The notes under the pieces: generated by a model
Told to the model about the DNA's origin: nothing
The model's database searches: none
Seen by the model: the letters and a program-made list of their open reading frames with translations, nothing else
Shown: positions 27,021-38,923 of the stretch, piece after piece
Position numbering within the stretch: position 1 is the first letter of the stretch
Layout of the letters: every line of letters starts with the position of its first letter
Assembly (NCBI RefSeq): GCF_000186705.1
Contig: NZ_AEUE01000010.1
Span: 122,665-186,664 of the forward strand
Source: Citromicrobium sp. JLT1363
Lineage (GTDB): Bacteria > Pseudomonadota > Alphaproteobacteria > Sphingomonadales > Sphingomonadaceae
Reading direction: 5' to 3'
Length of the DNA: 64,000 nt
Position numbers and translations under genes: made by a program

Positions 27021-28409
27021 TTACGCAATGTCGCGCGGGTCGTTGACGATCTCGATGATTTCCTCGTCGGTCACGCGGCTGCGGTTGGCCTTGCGCGGCG
27101 CCTCGAACGCGGCGAGCACGGGCGCGTCGCGGTCGTAGATGTCATTGAAGGTCGACATCTTGCCGTCGATGTTCGTCGCCATCGTGAAATAGGTGATGTA
27201 CGCGGGCATCTTCGTGTCGAAGCCGATCCGCGTATACTCGCCGCTGGCGAGAATATCGGTCGCCTCCTGCGCCGTCAGCCCGGCCTGCAGGATCGCCAGC
27301 GTGAAGGCCAGTTCGGTCGCACGCTCGGTACGGATGCAGCCATGGCTGAGCGCGCGGTTGGACTGGCTGAACAGATTGCGCGAGGGGGTATCGTGGAAGA
27401 AGATCGCGTGCCGGTTGGGCATGTCGAGTTTCATCCGGCCCAGAGCATTGCCCGGGCCGGGGCCCTGCACCACGCTGATGTAGCCATTCGCCCCGCGGGT
27501 CGCGGTGTAGCCCTTGGCTTTCGCCCATGCAGGATTGTTCAGCACGCGCGCGCCCAGCCCTTCGCCCTTCACGATCGACTGCGGCACGGTCCAGTTGGGG
27601 TTGAGGATCACGCCCTCCACACTCTCTGCGAGCTGCGGGGTCGCGGTGCGGCCCGGCTTGCCCACGATGGTGCGGTAGGTCTTCATGATCTTGTCGTTGA
27701 CGGTAATGCGCAGCTGATATTCGGGCACGTTGGTGATCAGGTAATGGTGGCCCAGATCGCGCGGCAGCCAGCGCCAGCGGTCCATGTTCGCCTGCACCAG
27801 CTTGTACCGCTTGCTGCCCGGCTGCGCCTTGGCGAGCTCGGCCTTGAGCGCGGCGTAATCGGGGTGAAGCGGAGCCACGCCTTCCAGCGCGCCCATGATG
27901 TCGCCATCGCTCAGCGCCTGCTTCAGGATCGTGCCGCTGCGATAGCGGTCCGCGTCCGGATCCATCACGAACCACTGCTTGCGACCGTCCATCGGCGTGC
28001 GGCCGTCGCGCATGTCCTCGACCAGCCAGACGAAACGCTTGCTGGCTTCGGCATCGAGCGTCGCGCCCGGTCCCGCAGCAATGTGCGCGCGCAGGCCCGC
28101 GAGGTCGTAGTCGGCAGGGATCAGACCATGCGCGGCAATGCCTTCGATGACGGCTGCCAGCGACTGCGCCTGCGCAACCGACCACTGCTGCACCACCGGA
28201 TCGATCTGCTGGACCACCGGATCGCTGGACAGCTCCACCGGACCGGTCGCCGTGCCGGAGGTTACCGCGTCGTCATCCTGCGGGTCCTGCTCGACGGGGC
28301 CCTGTTCGTCCGGCAGAAGGTTGGCAGGCATGTCCTGAGCGACCAGCGCTGCGGGCGAGGCCATCGCGGTGCCAGCGAGCAGGAGAAGCGACGCGGTAAT
28401 CTTGTTCAT
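27021..28409 (-). CDS. L,D-transpeptidase (YcbB/LdtD-like)
   Basis: This 462-aa exported protein has a signal peptide (MNKITASLLLLAGTAMASPAALVA). A scaffold/PG-binding part (about 50-270) is followed by a YkuD catalytic domain, with ILNPNWTVPQSIVKGEG, HDTPSRNLFSQSNRALSHGCIRTERA and the catalytic Cys in SHGC. Such enzymes form 3-3 cross-links in peptidoglycan or attach proteins to it. A local duplication gives DPVVQQ twice near residues 60-72. The ATG at 28409 starts the signal peptide; a longer in-frame start is unlikely. Confidence 0.9.
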   Translation of the reverse strand: MNKITASLLLLAGTAMASPAALVAQDMPANLLPDEQGPVEQDPQDDDAVTSGTATGPVELSSDPVVQQIDPVVQQWSVAQAQSLAAVIEGIAAHGLIPADYDLAGLRAHIAAGPGATLDAEASKRFVWLVEDMRDGRTPMDGRKQWFVMDPDADRYRSGTILKQALSDGDIMGALEGVAPLHPDYAALKAELAKAQPGSKRYKLVQANMDRWRWLPRDLGHHYLITNVPEYQLRITVNDKIMKTYRTIVGKPGRTATPQLAESVEGVILNPNWTVPQSIVKGEGLGARVLNNPAWAKAKGYTATRGANGYISVVQGPGPGNALGRMKLDMPNRHAIFFHDTPSRNLFSQSNRALSHGCIRTERATELAFTLAILQAGLTAQEATDILASGEYTRIGFDTKMPAYITYFTMATNIDGKMSTFNDIYDRDAPVLAAFEAPRKANRSRVTDEEIIEIVNDPRDIA

Positions 28410-28587
28410 GGCGATCAGTGGGTCCTGTTGTCGGGTTCGGCGCGCGCGAGGCGGTCCCCATGCGCATGAACCTCTGCCGAAATTGCAGCAATCATCAAGC
28501 GACAACGCTTTATGAAGCCTGAATTTCCTCGATCTGTGCGGCAGAAGTGTGACGCTTTCGCCAGCTTTGCGCTACCGCGGTGCGATC

Positions 28588-29496
28588 ATGCGTGAACATC
28601 ATCCCCTCGCGCCGTTTCTTGCTGCGCTTGCAGGCGTCGCCATGCTGTCGCTGATGGATGCCTTCATGAAGGGTGCAGCGCTGGCCATCGGGGCGTTTTC
28701 CGCCGCCCTGCTGCGTGCCGCGATTGCCACCGCGATAGCCGCACCTCTCTGGCTGGCCCGGCGCAGGCACTGGCCGGACCGGGCAACGTTCCGCCTGCAT
28801 GTCCTGCGCGGCGTCTGTTCCGCCTTCATGGGGCTGACGTTTTTCTACGCGCTGACCAAGCTGCCGATCGCGGAAACCATCGCGATCTCCTTCGTCGCGC
28901 CGCTGATTGCGCTTTACCTCGCGGCGATCCTGCTGGGCGAGCGGATCACCCGCCGCGCGGTCCTGGCCTCGCTGGTCAGCTTTGCCGGCGCACTGGTGAT
29001 ACTCGGCGCACGCCTGGGACGGGGGGAGATGGATGGCGATGCGGTACTGGGCTTTGCGTCGATCCTGGTCTCGACGATCCTCTACGCGCTCAATTTCATC
29101 ATCATCCGCATGCAATCCCAGCGCGCCGGGCCGCTGGAGGTGGCCGCGTTCCATGGCGGTATCTCGGCCATCGTGCTGGGCATCGCGGCCCCCTGGTTCT
29201 TCGTTGCCCCGCCGGTTGCGGTGCAACCGGGCCTGGTGATGGCCGGCCTGCTGACCGTTGGTGGCGCGATGGCGATAGCATGGGCCTACGCGCGGGCCGA
29301 AGCCCAGGCACTGCTGCCGGTCGAGTACTCGGGCTTCTGCTGGGCGGCGCTGTTCGGCTGGCTGTTCTTCGCTGAAAGCGTGGACACAGGCACGATTGCC
29401 GGGGTCGCCCTGATCGTTGTCGGCACCTGGATTGCCGCTTCGAAAGGGCGCGCTCCTGCACGCGTCGCGGGCGGCCCGGAGGCATCTGCTCCCTGA
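28588..29496 (+). CDS. DMT superfamily (EamA) transporter
   Basis: This 302-aa protein has about ten membrane helices in two EamA repeats. Repeat 1 includes GAFSAALLRAAIATAIAAPL and ITRRAVLASLVSFAGALVIL; repeat 2 includes VGGAMAIAWAYARAEAQALL and GVALIVVGTWIAA. It probably exports small metabolites, but the substrate is unknown. I preferred ATG 28588 (MREHHPLAPFL) over the upstream in-frame 28549. Confidence 0.86.
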   Translation: MREHHPLAPFLAALAGVAMLSLMDAFMKGAALAIGAFSAALLRAAIATAIAAPLWLARRRHWPDRATFRLHVLRGVCSAFMGLTFFYALTKLPIAETIAISFVAPLIALYLAAILLGERITRRAVLASLVSFAGALVILGARLGRGEMDGDAVLGFASILVSTILYALNFIIIRMQSQRAGPLEVAAFHGGISAIVLGIAAPWFFVAPPVAVQPGLVMAGLLTVGGAMAIAWAYARAEAQALLPVEYSGFCWAALFGWLFFAESVDTGTIAGVALIVVGTWIAASKGRAPARVAGGPEASAP

Positions 29497-29628
29497 AACA
29501 CGGCGCGAGAGCTTGATTTTCGCACCCGCACAGGCAAAAGCGCGCGGCACATATCGGCGCCCCGCCCGTTGGATGGGCAAGAGCCCACCAACCCGCCGCA
29601 AGAAGCAACAGAAAGGACCGCCAGCACC

Positions 29629-32304
<2,676 letters not shown>

Positions 32305-32328
32305 GCCTGGCAACGGTCCGAAAACGAA

Positions 32329-32360
32329 AGGCCCGGCCGCGCGAAGCGGTCGGGCCTTTT
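32329..32360 (+). terminator. Rho-independent terminator of acnA
   Basis: 12-bp stem AGGCCCGGCCGC / GCGGTCGGGCCT (one G-U) with a 5-nt loop, followed by TTTT. It begins 25 nt after the acnA stop. Confidence 0.9.
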
Positions 32361-32454
32361 GCTATCCGGAAATGGAAAGGGCGGAGGCGGCTCCTGGCAA
32401 GCCGCCCCCGCCCAAGACACAGCGCTCCTGCGACCCTTGCGGTCGAAGCGCCGA

Positions 32455-33648
32455 TCAGTCGTCGGTTCTGGAAGCCCACTTGCGGCGGGTGATGATGGCC
32501 AGCGCGGCCGCGCCGAACAGGAGGCCGACAGGCGGTGCCGGGACCGGCGTACCGCTGCTGCCGCCCGGATGGCCCGAACCGCCCGTGCTCGAATAGCCCG
32601 AGGTGCTGACGTCGCCCGAGGTGGACGAACTGGAAGATACGTCGCCCGAGGTCGAGGAACTGCTGGAAACATCGCCCGACGTCGAAGAGCTGCTGCTCAC
32701 ATCGCCGGACGTGGAACTGCTGCTCGACACGTCACCGGAGGTCGACGAACTGGAGCTGACATCGCCCGAGGATGAACTCGAAACATCGCCAGAAGACGAG
32801 CTGGAAACGTCGCCCGAGGATGAGCTGGATACGTCACCCGACGAGGAGCTCGAAACGTCGCCCGAGCTCGACACATCGCCGGAGGAGGAACTGGTCGTGG
32901 TGGACGTCAGCCCACCGGTGGACGTGGAGGTCGAAGTCGATCCGCCCGAGGTGGACGTCGAGGACGACGACGAAGTGGATGTGGACCCGCCCGAAGTCGA
33001 AGTGGAACTGCCGACCTCGATGTCGATATTGACGCCGCTCGACGATCCGACGCCGCTGGTGGTCGTGCTGATCGCCACCCCACCGCTGCTGCCGCCACCG
33101 CCGAAGAAGCCGCCGAAGAAGCCACCGCCGAAACCGCCGCCTCCGCTGCCGCCGATCACGACCGGGCCTCCGCCCTGGCCGCCACCGCCGCCGGCAAAGC
33201 CGCCGCCGCCAAATCCGACCTGGGTTGCGGTGGGTGCGACCGCCACCACGGTCCGCGATGCGCCGTCGCCCATCCGGGCGCAGGCTTCTGCTGCGGCCAC
33301 AAGATCCTCGTCATAGTGCGATATCTGGGCGCGGCCTTCGCGCGCGTCGTAGACGATCTGCTCGCCCGCACCGACACCGCCTGCATAGCCTTGGCCAGCC
33401 AGGCTGGCGGGCACGCATTCCACCGTCCGCTTGACGACCCGGCGCTTGCGCAGCGTGGTGCGGGGCACCTCCCGCTCTACAACGCGGTCTTCCTTGATGT
33501 AGCGCATGGCGGGCGCCGGGTCTTCCTTGACGGACTTGTACCCGTATTCCCCGACCTGCTCTTCGGCCACGTGGAGCGCTCCGCCCGCAAGCATTGCGGT
33601 GCCCGCTGCGGTGGCGGATAGTTTTGCGAGGGCGATCTTCATCGACAT
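32455..33648 (-). CDS. Ser-rich repetitive exported protein with PEP-CTERM-like anchor
   Basis: This 397-aa protein has an N-terminal export signal (KIALAKLSATAAGTAMLAGGAL), a charged region to about residue 130 (two Cys: VECVPAS, EACARMG), and a Gly/Phe-rich stretch. About 150 residues of low-complexity Ser/Thr/Gly follow. The last part is tandem: four SSSSSGDV octapeptides, then five SSSSSTSGDV decapeptides. The C-terminus GTPVPAPPVGLLFGAAALAIITRRK resembles a PEP-CTERM sorting tail: a short Pro motif, one helix and basic residues. Probably a surface or matrix protein. The plus-strand ORF over the repeats is a shadow. Confidence 0.72.
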   Translation of the reverse strand: MSMKIALAKLSATAAGTAMLAGGALHVAEEQVGEYGYKSVKEDPAPAMRYIKEDRVVEREVPRTTLRKRRVVKRTVECVPASLAGQGYAGGVGAGEQIVYDAREGRAQISHYDEDLVAAAEACARMGDGASRTVVAVAPTATQVGFGGGGFAGGGGGQGGGPVVIGGSGGGGFGGGFFGGFFGGGGSSGGVAISTTTSGVGSSSGVNIDIEVGSSTSTSGGSTSTSSSSSTSTSGGSTSTSTSTGGLTSTTTSSSSGDVSSSGDVSSSSSGDVSSSSSGDVSSSSSGDVSSSSSGDVSSSSSTSGDVSSSSSTSGDVSSSSSTSGDVSSSSSTSGDVSSSSSTSGDVSTSGYSSTGGSGHPGGSSGTPVPAPPVGLLFGAAALAIITRRKWASRTDD

Positions 33649-33874
33649 ATGCCAGGCTCTTTACTTGCAGAGCGCTTTACAAACCGTTGCCACCGGCGGC
33701 TCCGATGGTTGGGTACAGCGCGCCTATTTGCCTTAGGCCCGATGCAGGGGCCTTCGCGCAACGCGATTAACCATGAAAAGGCATTGATTTGCGAAGATCT
33801 GGCGGAGCGCCGCCGGGCTGCATCGCCACCTGTCCCATGCTGGCACCGCCCCCGGACGAAGGGTTACGCCATTC

Positions 33875-34912
33875 TCAGGACTTACCCGCGAACAGGTCGG
33901 GCGAATCACCTTTCGGTGCATCCAGCCCCAGATGCTGCCAGCCGCCGGGATTGAGGCAGCGCCCCCGCGCAGTGCGCGCCACCAGCCCGAGCTGGATCAG
34001 GAACGGCTCGACCACATCTTCCAGCGTGTCGCGCGGTTCGGCGAGGCCCGCCGCCAGCGTCTCGATCCCGACCGGGCCGCCGCCATAGGTCTCCGCGATC
34101 ATCGTGAGGTAGCGCCGGTCCATCGCATCGAGCCCCAGCGAATCGACTTCCAGCTTGGTCAGCGCGCTGTCGGCCACCTGCGCGGTGATGCTCGGCGCGT
34201 TGTCGACACTCGCGAAGTCGCGCACCCGGCGCAGCAGGCGGCCTGCAACACGCGGCGTCCCGCGAGAGCGCCGCGCGATCTCGCGCGCGCCATCGGGCTC
34301 GATCTTGAGGCCCAGCTTGTTCGCGCCGCGCGTCACCACCCGCTCCAGCTCCTCGTGCGTGTAGAAGTTCAGGCGCACCGGAATGCCGAAGCGATCGCGC
34401 AAGGGGGTAGTCAGCAGGCCCTGCCGCGTGGTCGCGCCGATCAGCGTGAAGGGCGGCAGGTCGATCCGGACGGATCGCGCCGAGGGCCCCTCCCCGATCA
34501 TCAGGTCGAGCGCGCGGTCTTCCATGGCGGGATAGAGCACTTCCTCGACCACCGGATTGAGGCGGTGGATCTCGTCGATGAACAGCACGTCGTGCGGTTC
34601 GAGATTGGTCAGCAGCGCGGCGAGGTCGCCCGCCTTGGCGATCACCGGCCCGCTGGTCGAGCGGAACCCCGCCCCCAGCTCGCGCGCGACGATCTGCGCC
34701 AGCGTGGTCTTCCCCAACCCCGGCGGCCCGAAGAACAGCGTATGATCCATCGCCTCGCCGCGAGTCTTCGCGGCGGCGATGAACACACCGAGGTTCTCGC
34801 GCGCAGCCTCCTGCCCGATGAACTCGGTGAGGCTCTTGGGCCGCAGCGCCGCATCGGGATCGTCCGGCAGGCGTTCGGGGGTGTGGAGGGGTTGGTCGGT
34901 CACGTTGGTCAC
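33875..34912 (-). CDS. ruvB: Holliday junction branch migration helicase RuvB
   Basis: This 345-aa AAA+ motor has Walker [11 protein letters not shown] at about residues 61-70, Walker [12 protein letters not shown], sensor-1 [11 protein letters not shown], Arg finger region LRDRFGIP, and the C-terminal winged helix with [16 protein letters not shown] and [17 protein letters not shown]. The GTG at 34912 is chosen because it overlaps the preceding gene's stop as GTGA. It works with RuvA, encoded 1.2 kb upstream in the same operon but separated by three small genes. Confidence 0.95.
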   Translation of the reverse strand: MTNVTDQPLHTPERLPDDPDAALRPKSLTEFIGQEAARENLGVFIAAAKTRGEAMDHTLFFGPPGLGKTTLAQIVARELGAGFRSTSGPVIAKAGDLAALLTNLEPHDVLFIDEIHRLNPVVEEVLYPAMEDRALDLMIGEGPSARSVRIDLPPFTLIGATTRQGLLTTPLRDRFGIPVRLNFYTHEELERVVTRGANKLGLKIEPDGAREIARRSRGTPRVAGRLLRRVRDFASVDNAPSITAQVADSALTKLEVDSLGLDAMDRRYLTMIAETYGGGPVGIETLAAGLAEPRDTLEDVVEPFLIQLGLVARTARGRCLNPGGWQHLGLDAPKGDSPDLFAGKS

Positions 34913-35370
34913 TCTAGCCGGTCGGATGGCTTGCCCGGGTACCGCCAAGGCGGACCTCCGAATATCCGTCTCATAATCTCGTTGAAGATTGTGGGGGCGT
35001 AATCGATAACCTCCCACACCCCCACTTCGGAGCCGGCAACTTCCATAGTACTCGGCTTGCGCCTAATCACCATGAACCCTTCTTCAGCGCCCCACCCTAC
35101 ACACGACGTGTTGTTCATTGGTACGAAGCGATAACGTTTCCCCTGCATCGCATCCGGTCCTGCAATCACACGCGCGGTAAATGCCCAAGCATCCGCTATC
35201 GGACGCGGGTCAGTCACCTCGAGCAGGATGCTATCCGCCGGTACATTGGTCGGCTTCGTTTCCCACACCAAACCGGTTGAGTATCCGTCCGGTCCGGTGG
35301 ACATGCAGGCATTCGCTGGCGCAGCCATGACCGCACACAGCAAAACGATGAAGGAAAGAAGGGCCCTCAA
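34909..35370 (-). CDS. Hypothetical exported protein between ruvA and ruvB
   Basis: This 153-aa protein has a signal peptide ([20 protein letters not shown]) and a Cys right after the probable cleavage site. A mature domain has a second Cys ([13 protein letters not shown]), VLLEVTDP-like strands and a basic C-terminus. No family recognised. The start is a TTG at 35370: its TTGA overlaps the stop of the upstream gene, and the stop overlaps ruvB. Local G+C is lower than neighbours (33 of 60 in 35041-35100), hinting at acquisition. Confidence 0.68.
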   Translation of the reverse strand: MRALLSFIVLLCAVMAAPANACMSTGPDGYSTGLVWETKPTNVPADSILLEVTDPRPIADAWAFTARVIAGPDAMQGKRYRFVPMNNTSCVGWGAEEGFMVIRRKPSTMEVAGSEVGVWEVIDYAPTIFNEIMRRIFGGPPWRYPGKPSDRLE

Positions 35371-35906
35371 AACGGGTTCACCGTATAGCCCTGCTGCTGG
35401 AGCAGCGCGTGGGCGGTCATGGCGGAGAGGGCGAGTTCCACGCCGGGGAGCAGTTCGGACTTTGCGACGCCCTGCCCCGCCGCGCTCTGTCCGCAGACGA
35501 TGAAGCGCACGCCCTGGTCGATCATTTCGCGCACCATCGCGCCCGAGGGGTTCGCCTCGCCGCGATCGCGCGCTACCCAAGCGTCATCGCTCAGCAGGTC
35601 GAGCACCGCAGCGCCGTGGACGACCACCGCCGCGCGGTTCTCCATCGGCTCGACCCCGGCGCGCGCGTGCATGTTGATGAGCCGCGCCGCGCTCTCGAAG
35701 CCGCGGTTGAGCTTGCCCTCCTCGGCAGCGCGCGCAACGTCGAAGGCGACATGGAAGCTCGCGTCCTCGGGAATGGCGAAGTCGGCATCGGGCACGTCCG
35801 CCACGGGGCCGAACTCGGTGAACACCGGCCCGTAGGAGGCCTCCTGCGCCGCCGCAGGCGCGCCGATCCCGAGAGCCATCGTGATGGCAACTGCTACGGG
35901 CTTCAT
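35367..35906 (-). CDS. DsrE/DsrF-like exported protein
   Basis: This 179-aa protein has signal peptide MKPVAVAITMALGIGAPAAAQ and a DsrE-like fold: FHVAFDVARAAEEGKLNRGFESAARLINMHARAGV, then AAVVVHGAAVLDLL, and GVRFIVCGQSAAGQGVAKSELLPGV with a single conserved Cys. DsrE-like periplasmic proteins are tied to sulfur or redox handling, but the role here is unknown. ATG 35906 starts the signal peptide. The stop overlaps the next gene's TTG by 4 nt. Confidence 0.76.
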   Translation of the reverse strand: MKPVAVAITMALGIGAPAAAQEASYGPVFTEFGPVADVPDADFAIPEDASFHVAFDVARAAEEGKLNRGFESAARLINMHARAGVEPMENRAAVVVHGAAVLDLLSDDAWVARDRGEANPSGAMVREMIDQGVRFIVCGQSAAGQGVAKSELLPGVELALSAMTAHALLQQQGYTVNPF

Positions 35907-35934
35907 ACTCCGATCCTTCGACCTTGTTTGCGAA

Positions 35935-36162
35935 CTACCACGCGATTGGCTCCTCAGGTGCTTCCACACAGTAAGCGCCAGGCATTGCGCCACCAACCCA
36001 TGCGCCGCCTTGCGCGTCACATTGCTCAACAGCCTCGATCCAATCCGTCACGTGGTGAACGATTGCCATGGCTGCGAGGATCATCCCGAGGATGACAGGC
36101 ACCCACACCTTGATGCAGCCGTTCAGCCGCAAATCCCCATAGTTGCCCCTTTTGAATATCAC
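35935..36162 (-). CDS. Small hypothetical membrane protein downstream of ruvA
   Basis: This 75-aa protein has one membrane helix ([20 protein letters not shown]), flanked by Cys ([21 protein letters not shown]). The GTG start overlaps the ruvA stop (GTGA), showing translational coupling. No family recognised. Confidence 0.6.
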   Translation of the reverse strand: MIFKRGNYGDLRLNGCIKVWVPVILGMILAAMAIVHHVTDWIEAVEQCDAQGGAWVGGAMPGAYCVEAPEEPIAW

Positions 36163-36758
36163 CCCGCCGCCTTCTTGAGCGCGATGCGGATCAGCTCGCC
36201 CTCGCTTGCGCCTTCTCCCAGTTCGCCCATCGCCTCGGCCACGGCCTTGGCCGCCACTGCGGGCTTGAAGCCGAGGTTCTCCAGCGCGGAGACCGCGTCC
36301 GCGCTCGCCCCGCCTTTGGGAGCCGCCACCGCCACCCCGCCCGGGGCCGCAGGTAGCGCGCCCGCCTTGTCCTGCAGCTCGTTGACGATCCGGCCCGCCA
36401 GCTTTGGCCCCACGCCGTTCGCCCGCGCGACCATCGCCGCGTCGCCGCTGGCGCAGGCCGCCTGTACCTCGCCCGCCGACAGGACGGAGAGGATCGCCAG
36501 CGCGACCTTGCTGCCCACGCCCTGCACCGATGTCAGCAGGCGGAACCAGTCGCGCTCCGCCGCCTCGGCGAAACCGAGCAGGCGCATGTCGTTCTCGCTC
36601 ACCTGCAGGTCGGTGAACAGCCGCGCTTCCCCGCCCTCGCTGCCCAGCGCGTCGAGCGTGCGGGTAGAGCAGTGGACGAGGTAGCCCACCCCGCCCACGT
36701 CGATCACTGCCCAGTCGGGGCCGGTCGCGTCGAGCGTTCCTGTGAGCTTTGCAATCAT
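36159..36758 (-). CDS. ruvA: Holliday junction DNA-binding protein RuvA
   Basis: This 199-aa protein has an N-terminal OB domain ([29 protein letters not shown]), two helix-hairpin-helix motifs ([34 protein letters not shown]), an Ala/Gly linker and the RuvB-contacting C-terminal domain ([19 protein letters not shown]). It is the first gene of a minus-strand run ending in ruvB. No ruvC is visible upstream. Confidence 0.95.
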   Translation of the reverse strand: MIAKLTGTLDATGPDWAVIDVGGVGYLVHCSTRTLDALGSEGGEARLFTDLQVSENDMRLLGFAEAAERDWFRLLTSVQGVGSKVALAILSVLSAGEVQAACASGDAAMVARANGVGPKLAGRIVNELQDKAGALPAAPGGVAVAAPKGGASADAVSALENLGFKPAVAAKAVAEAMGELGEGASEGELIRIALKKAAG

Positions 36759-37075
36759 GAGTCTCTATTCTGCGCTACCGCTTCGCTACTTGAGCGCGCC
36801 TGTTCCTGCCCTAGGCCGACTCGCAATGCCAGCGCAGTGCGCAGGTTTTGCCAAGCCGGACGCCGCCCTGACACACCTGACACAGTGTCCAGGGGTGGAA
36901 ATCCACTCGATCACTGCGTGAGCATTTATCGATCCGTTCGATCAGGTCGGGCAAACCCGAATCCCGACAATGGGAAAGAGCGGCGCGCACCATACCGCGC
37001 CCCGGCGGAGTAGGAAAATTCACGGCAAGCGTTGCGCCGTGGACAGCGCGCCGTGCTTGCGGCAACGCTTCGCGC
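36759..37075. other. ruvA-aroC divergent intergenic region
   Basis: 317 nt without a gene. It contains copy B of the 34-bp repeat (36868-36901) and presumably both promoters. No other structure was recognised. Confidence 0.5.
36868..36901 (-). repeat. 34-bp extragenic repeat, copy B
   Basis: The minus strand reads the same 34-nt element as 22316-22349 with two mismatches. It is oriented toward ruvA, about 110 nt upstream of its start, in the ruvA-aroC divergent region. Confidence 0.8.
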
Positions 37076-38164
37076 ATGAGCTGGAACACATTCGGGCGGG
37101 TCTTCCGCTTCACCACCTGGGGGGAAAGCCACGGGCCGGCGATCGGCGCGGTCGTCGACGGGTGCCCGCCGGGCATTGCGCTCACCGAGGAAGACATCCA
37201 GCCGTGGCTCGACAAGCGCAAGCCGGGGCAGAGCAAGTTCACCACCCAGCGGCGCGAGCCCGATGCGGTGCGCATCCTCTCGGGCGTGTTCGAGGGCCAA
37301 GACGGAATACAGCGCACGACGGGCACGCCGATTTCGCTGATGATCGAGAATGTCGATCAGCGATCGAAGGACTATTCGAACGTCGCGCAGGCCTATCGCC
37401 CTGGCCACGCCGACTACACCTACGACGCGAAGTACGGCTTCCGCGACTATCGCGGCGGTGGGCGGTCGAGCGCACGCGAAACCGCGATGCGCGTGGCGGC
37501 AGGCGCGGTCGCGCGGCTGGTCGTGCCGCAGGTGAGCATCCTCGCCTACGTCGCAGAGATCGGCGGCGACCGGATCGACCCGGCAAAGTTCGACGCCGAG
37601 CAGATCGGGCAAAACCCCTTCTGGTGCCCCGACGCGGACGCTGCGAAGCGCTGGGAAACACTGGTCGACGACGCGCGCAAGGCAGGCTCGTCGCTCGGCG
37701 CGGTGGTCGAATGCGTGGCGACCGGCGTGCCTGCGGGCTGGGGCGCGCCACTCTACGCCAAGCTCGATAGCGAGCTGGCAGCGGCGATGATGAGTATCAA
37801 TGCGGTCAAGGGCGTGGAGATCGGCGACGGCTTCGACGCCGCGCGTCTCTCGGGCGAGCAGAACGCCGACCCGATGCGGCCCTCGGCAGGCGGAGACGCG
37901 CCCGAGTTCGCCGCCAACCACGCGGGCGGCATCGCGGGCGGGATCGCCACCGGCCAGCCGGTCACCTGCCGCGTGGCGTTCAAGCCTACATCATCGATCC
38001 TGACCCCGGTCGACACGATCACGCGGGAGGGTGAAGCGACCCAGATCAGCACCAAGGGCCGCCACGACCCCTGCGTTGGAATTCGGGGTGTGCCCGTGGT
38101 CGAGGCGATGATGGCGTGCGTGCTGGCAGATCAGGCGCTGCTACATCGGGCGCAGTGCGGGTAG
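37076..38164 (+). CDS. aroC: Chorismate synthase
   Basis: This 362-aa FMN-dependent enzyme makes chorismate from EPSP, the last shared step to aromatic amino acids. The signature [20 protein letters not shown] opens the protein. [29 protein letters not shown] is split over ~110-140, and the C-terminus has [19 protein letters not shown]. Its last ~130 nt are duplicated 0.55 kb downstream after a GNAT gene. Confidence 0.96.
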   Translation: MSWNTFGRVFRFTTWGESHGPAIGAVVDGCPPGIALTEEDIQPWLDKRKPGQSKFTTQRREPDAVRILSGVFEGQDGIQRTTGTPISLMIENVDQRSKDYSNVAQAYRPGHADYTYDAKYGFRDYRGGGRSSARETAMRVAAGAVARLVVPQVSILAYVAEIGGDRIDPAKFDAEQIGQNPFWCPDADAAKRWETLVDDARKAGSSLGAVVECVATGVPAGWGAPLYAKLDSELAAAMMSINAVKGVEIGDGFDAARLSGEQNADPMRPSAGGDAPEFAANHAGGIAGGIATGQPVTCRVAFKPTSSILTPVDTITREGEATQISTKGRHDPCVGIRGVPVVEAMMACVLADQALLHRAQCG

Positions 38165-38174
38165 CGGTTGATCC

Positions 38175-38705
38175 ATGAGCGGCGGCAATGGCGTGCACAT
38201 CACGCCGATGGAGCCCGGCGATATTCCCGAAGCGCTCGCGATCCAGGCGCAGGCTTATCCCGTGTCGCTTCAGGAAGGTCCGGCGGTGTTCGCCGCGCGG
38301 CTAGGTCTCTCACCGTCCTTTTGCTTCACGGGCCGCCGGGCGGGCGCGATGGTCGGGTATCTGATCGCGCATGGGTGGGAGCGGGCGAACCCGCCCGCGA
38401 TCGGCACTCTGACGGGCCCCGCCGGGGCGAGCGACGTGCTCTATATCCACGACCTCGCCATCGCGCCGGACGCACGCGGGCTTCGCTTGGGCGAGCGGCT
38501 GGTCGCCCGTGCTTTCGACTCTGCCCGAGCCAGCGGGCTTGGCGAGGCGGAACTGGTGGCCGTGGAAGGCGCGCACAGCTTCTGGCACCGGCTTGGCTTT
38601 TGCGAAGGCCACTCGCCCGCAATCGCCGCAAAGCTCGCATCCTACGGCGCGGATGCGCGCTGGATGTGGCTCGAAGGGCTCGGCCCAGGCCAGGACGGGG
38701 ATTGA
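38175..38705 (+). CDS. GNAT family N-acetyltransferase inserted after aroC
   Basis: This 176-aa protein has [41 protein letters not shown] (acetyl-CoA loop) and [15 protein letters not shown], typical of GNATs. It starts 10 nt after aroC and is directly followed by a diverged copy of the aroC 3' end, so it looks like cargo of a recombination at aroC. Substrate unknown. Confidence 0.83.
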   Translation: MSGGNGVHITPMEPGDIPEALAIQAQAYPVSLQEGPAVFAARLGLSPSFCFTGRRAGAMVGYLIAHGWERANPPAIGTLTGPAGASDVLYIHDLAIAPDARGLRLGERLVARAFDSARASGLGEAELVAVEGAHSFWHRLGFCEGHSPAIAAKLASYGADARWMWLEGLGPGQDGD

Positions 38706-38709
38706 GAGC

Positions 38710-38839
38710 AAAGCAACCCAGATCAGCACCAAGGGCCGCCACGCCGCCTGCGTCGGCATTCGCGGCGTGCCCGTGGTCGAGGCGGTGATGGCCTGCGCGC
38801 TGGCGGATCAGGCGCTGCTGCACCGGGCGCAGTGCGGGG
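38710..38839 (+). pseudogene. Duplicated, diverged aroC 3' fragment
   Basis: About 130 nt align to aroC 38033-38163 with about 14 mismatches by eye (roughly 89% identity). The encoded tail [20 protein letters not shown] is followed by [17 protein letters not shown] and a stop, the same ending as AroC. It has no start of its own. It is either the original aroC end displaced by an incoming segment or part of the incoming DNA. Confidence 0.85.
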
Positions 38840-38923
38840 AATAGGCGTTCGCTGACGAGCCGGATGCGGATTTCCTCGATCCAATCCCTCTGCGGCAACT
38901 TCGGGCTTCGATCGGGGCCTGCG

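Noticed and set aside
23538..28555. Shared GTGCGGCAGAAG 12-mer at about 23539 and 28537
   Set aside because: Many chance 12-mer pairs are expected in 64 kb; flanks do not align convincingly.
32603..33316. Plus-strand 237-aa acidic repeat ORF (TSPEVDELE-type)
   Set aside because: It is the complement of the Ser-rich tandem repeats of the minus-strand protein, which has export and sorting signals; the plus frame has neither.
34912..35017. N-terminal extension of RuvB by 35 residues
   Set aside because: The extension lies within the upstream gene; the GTGA overlap and the family length support the GTG at 34912.
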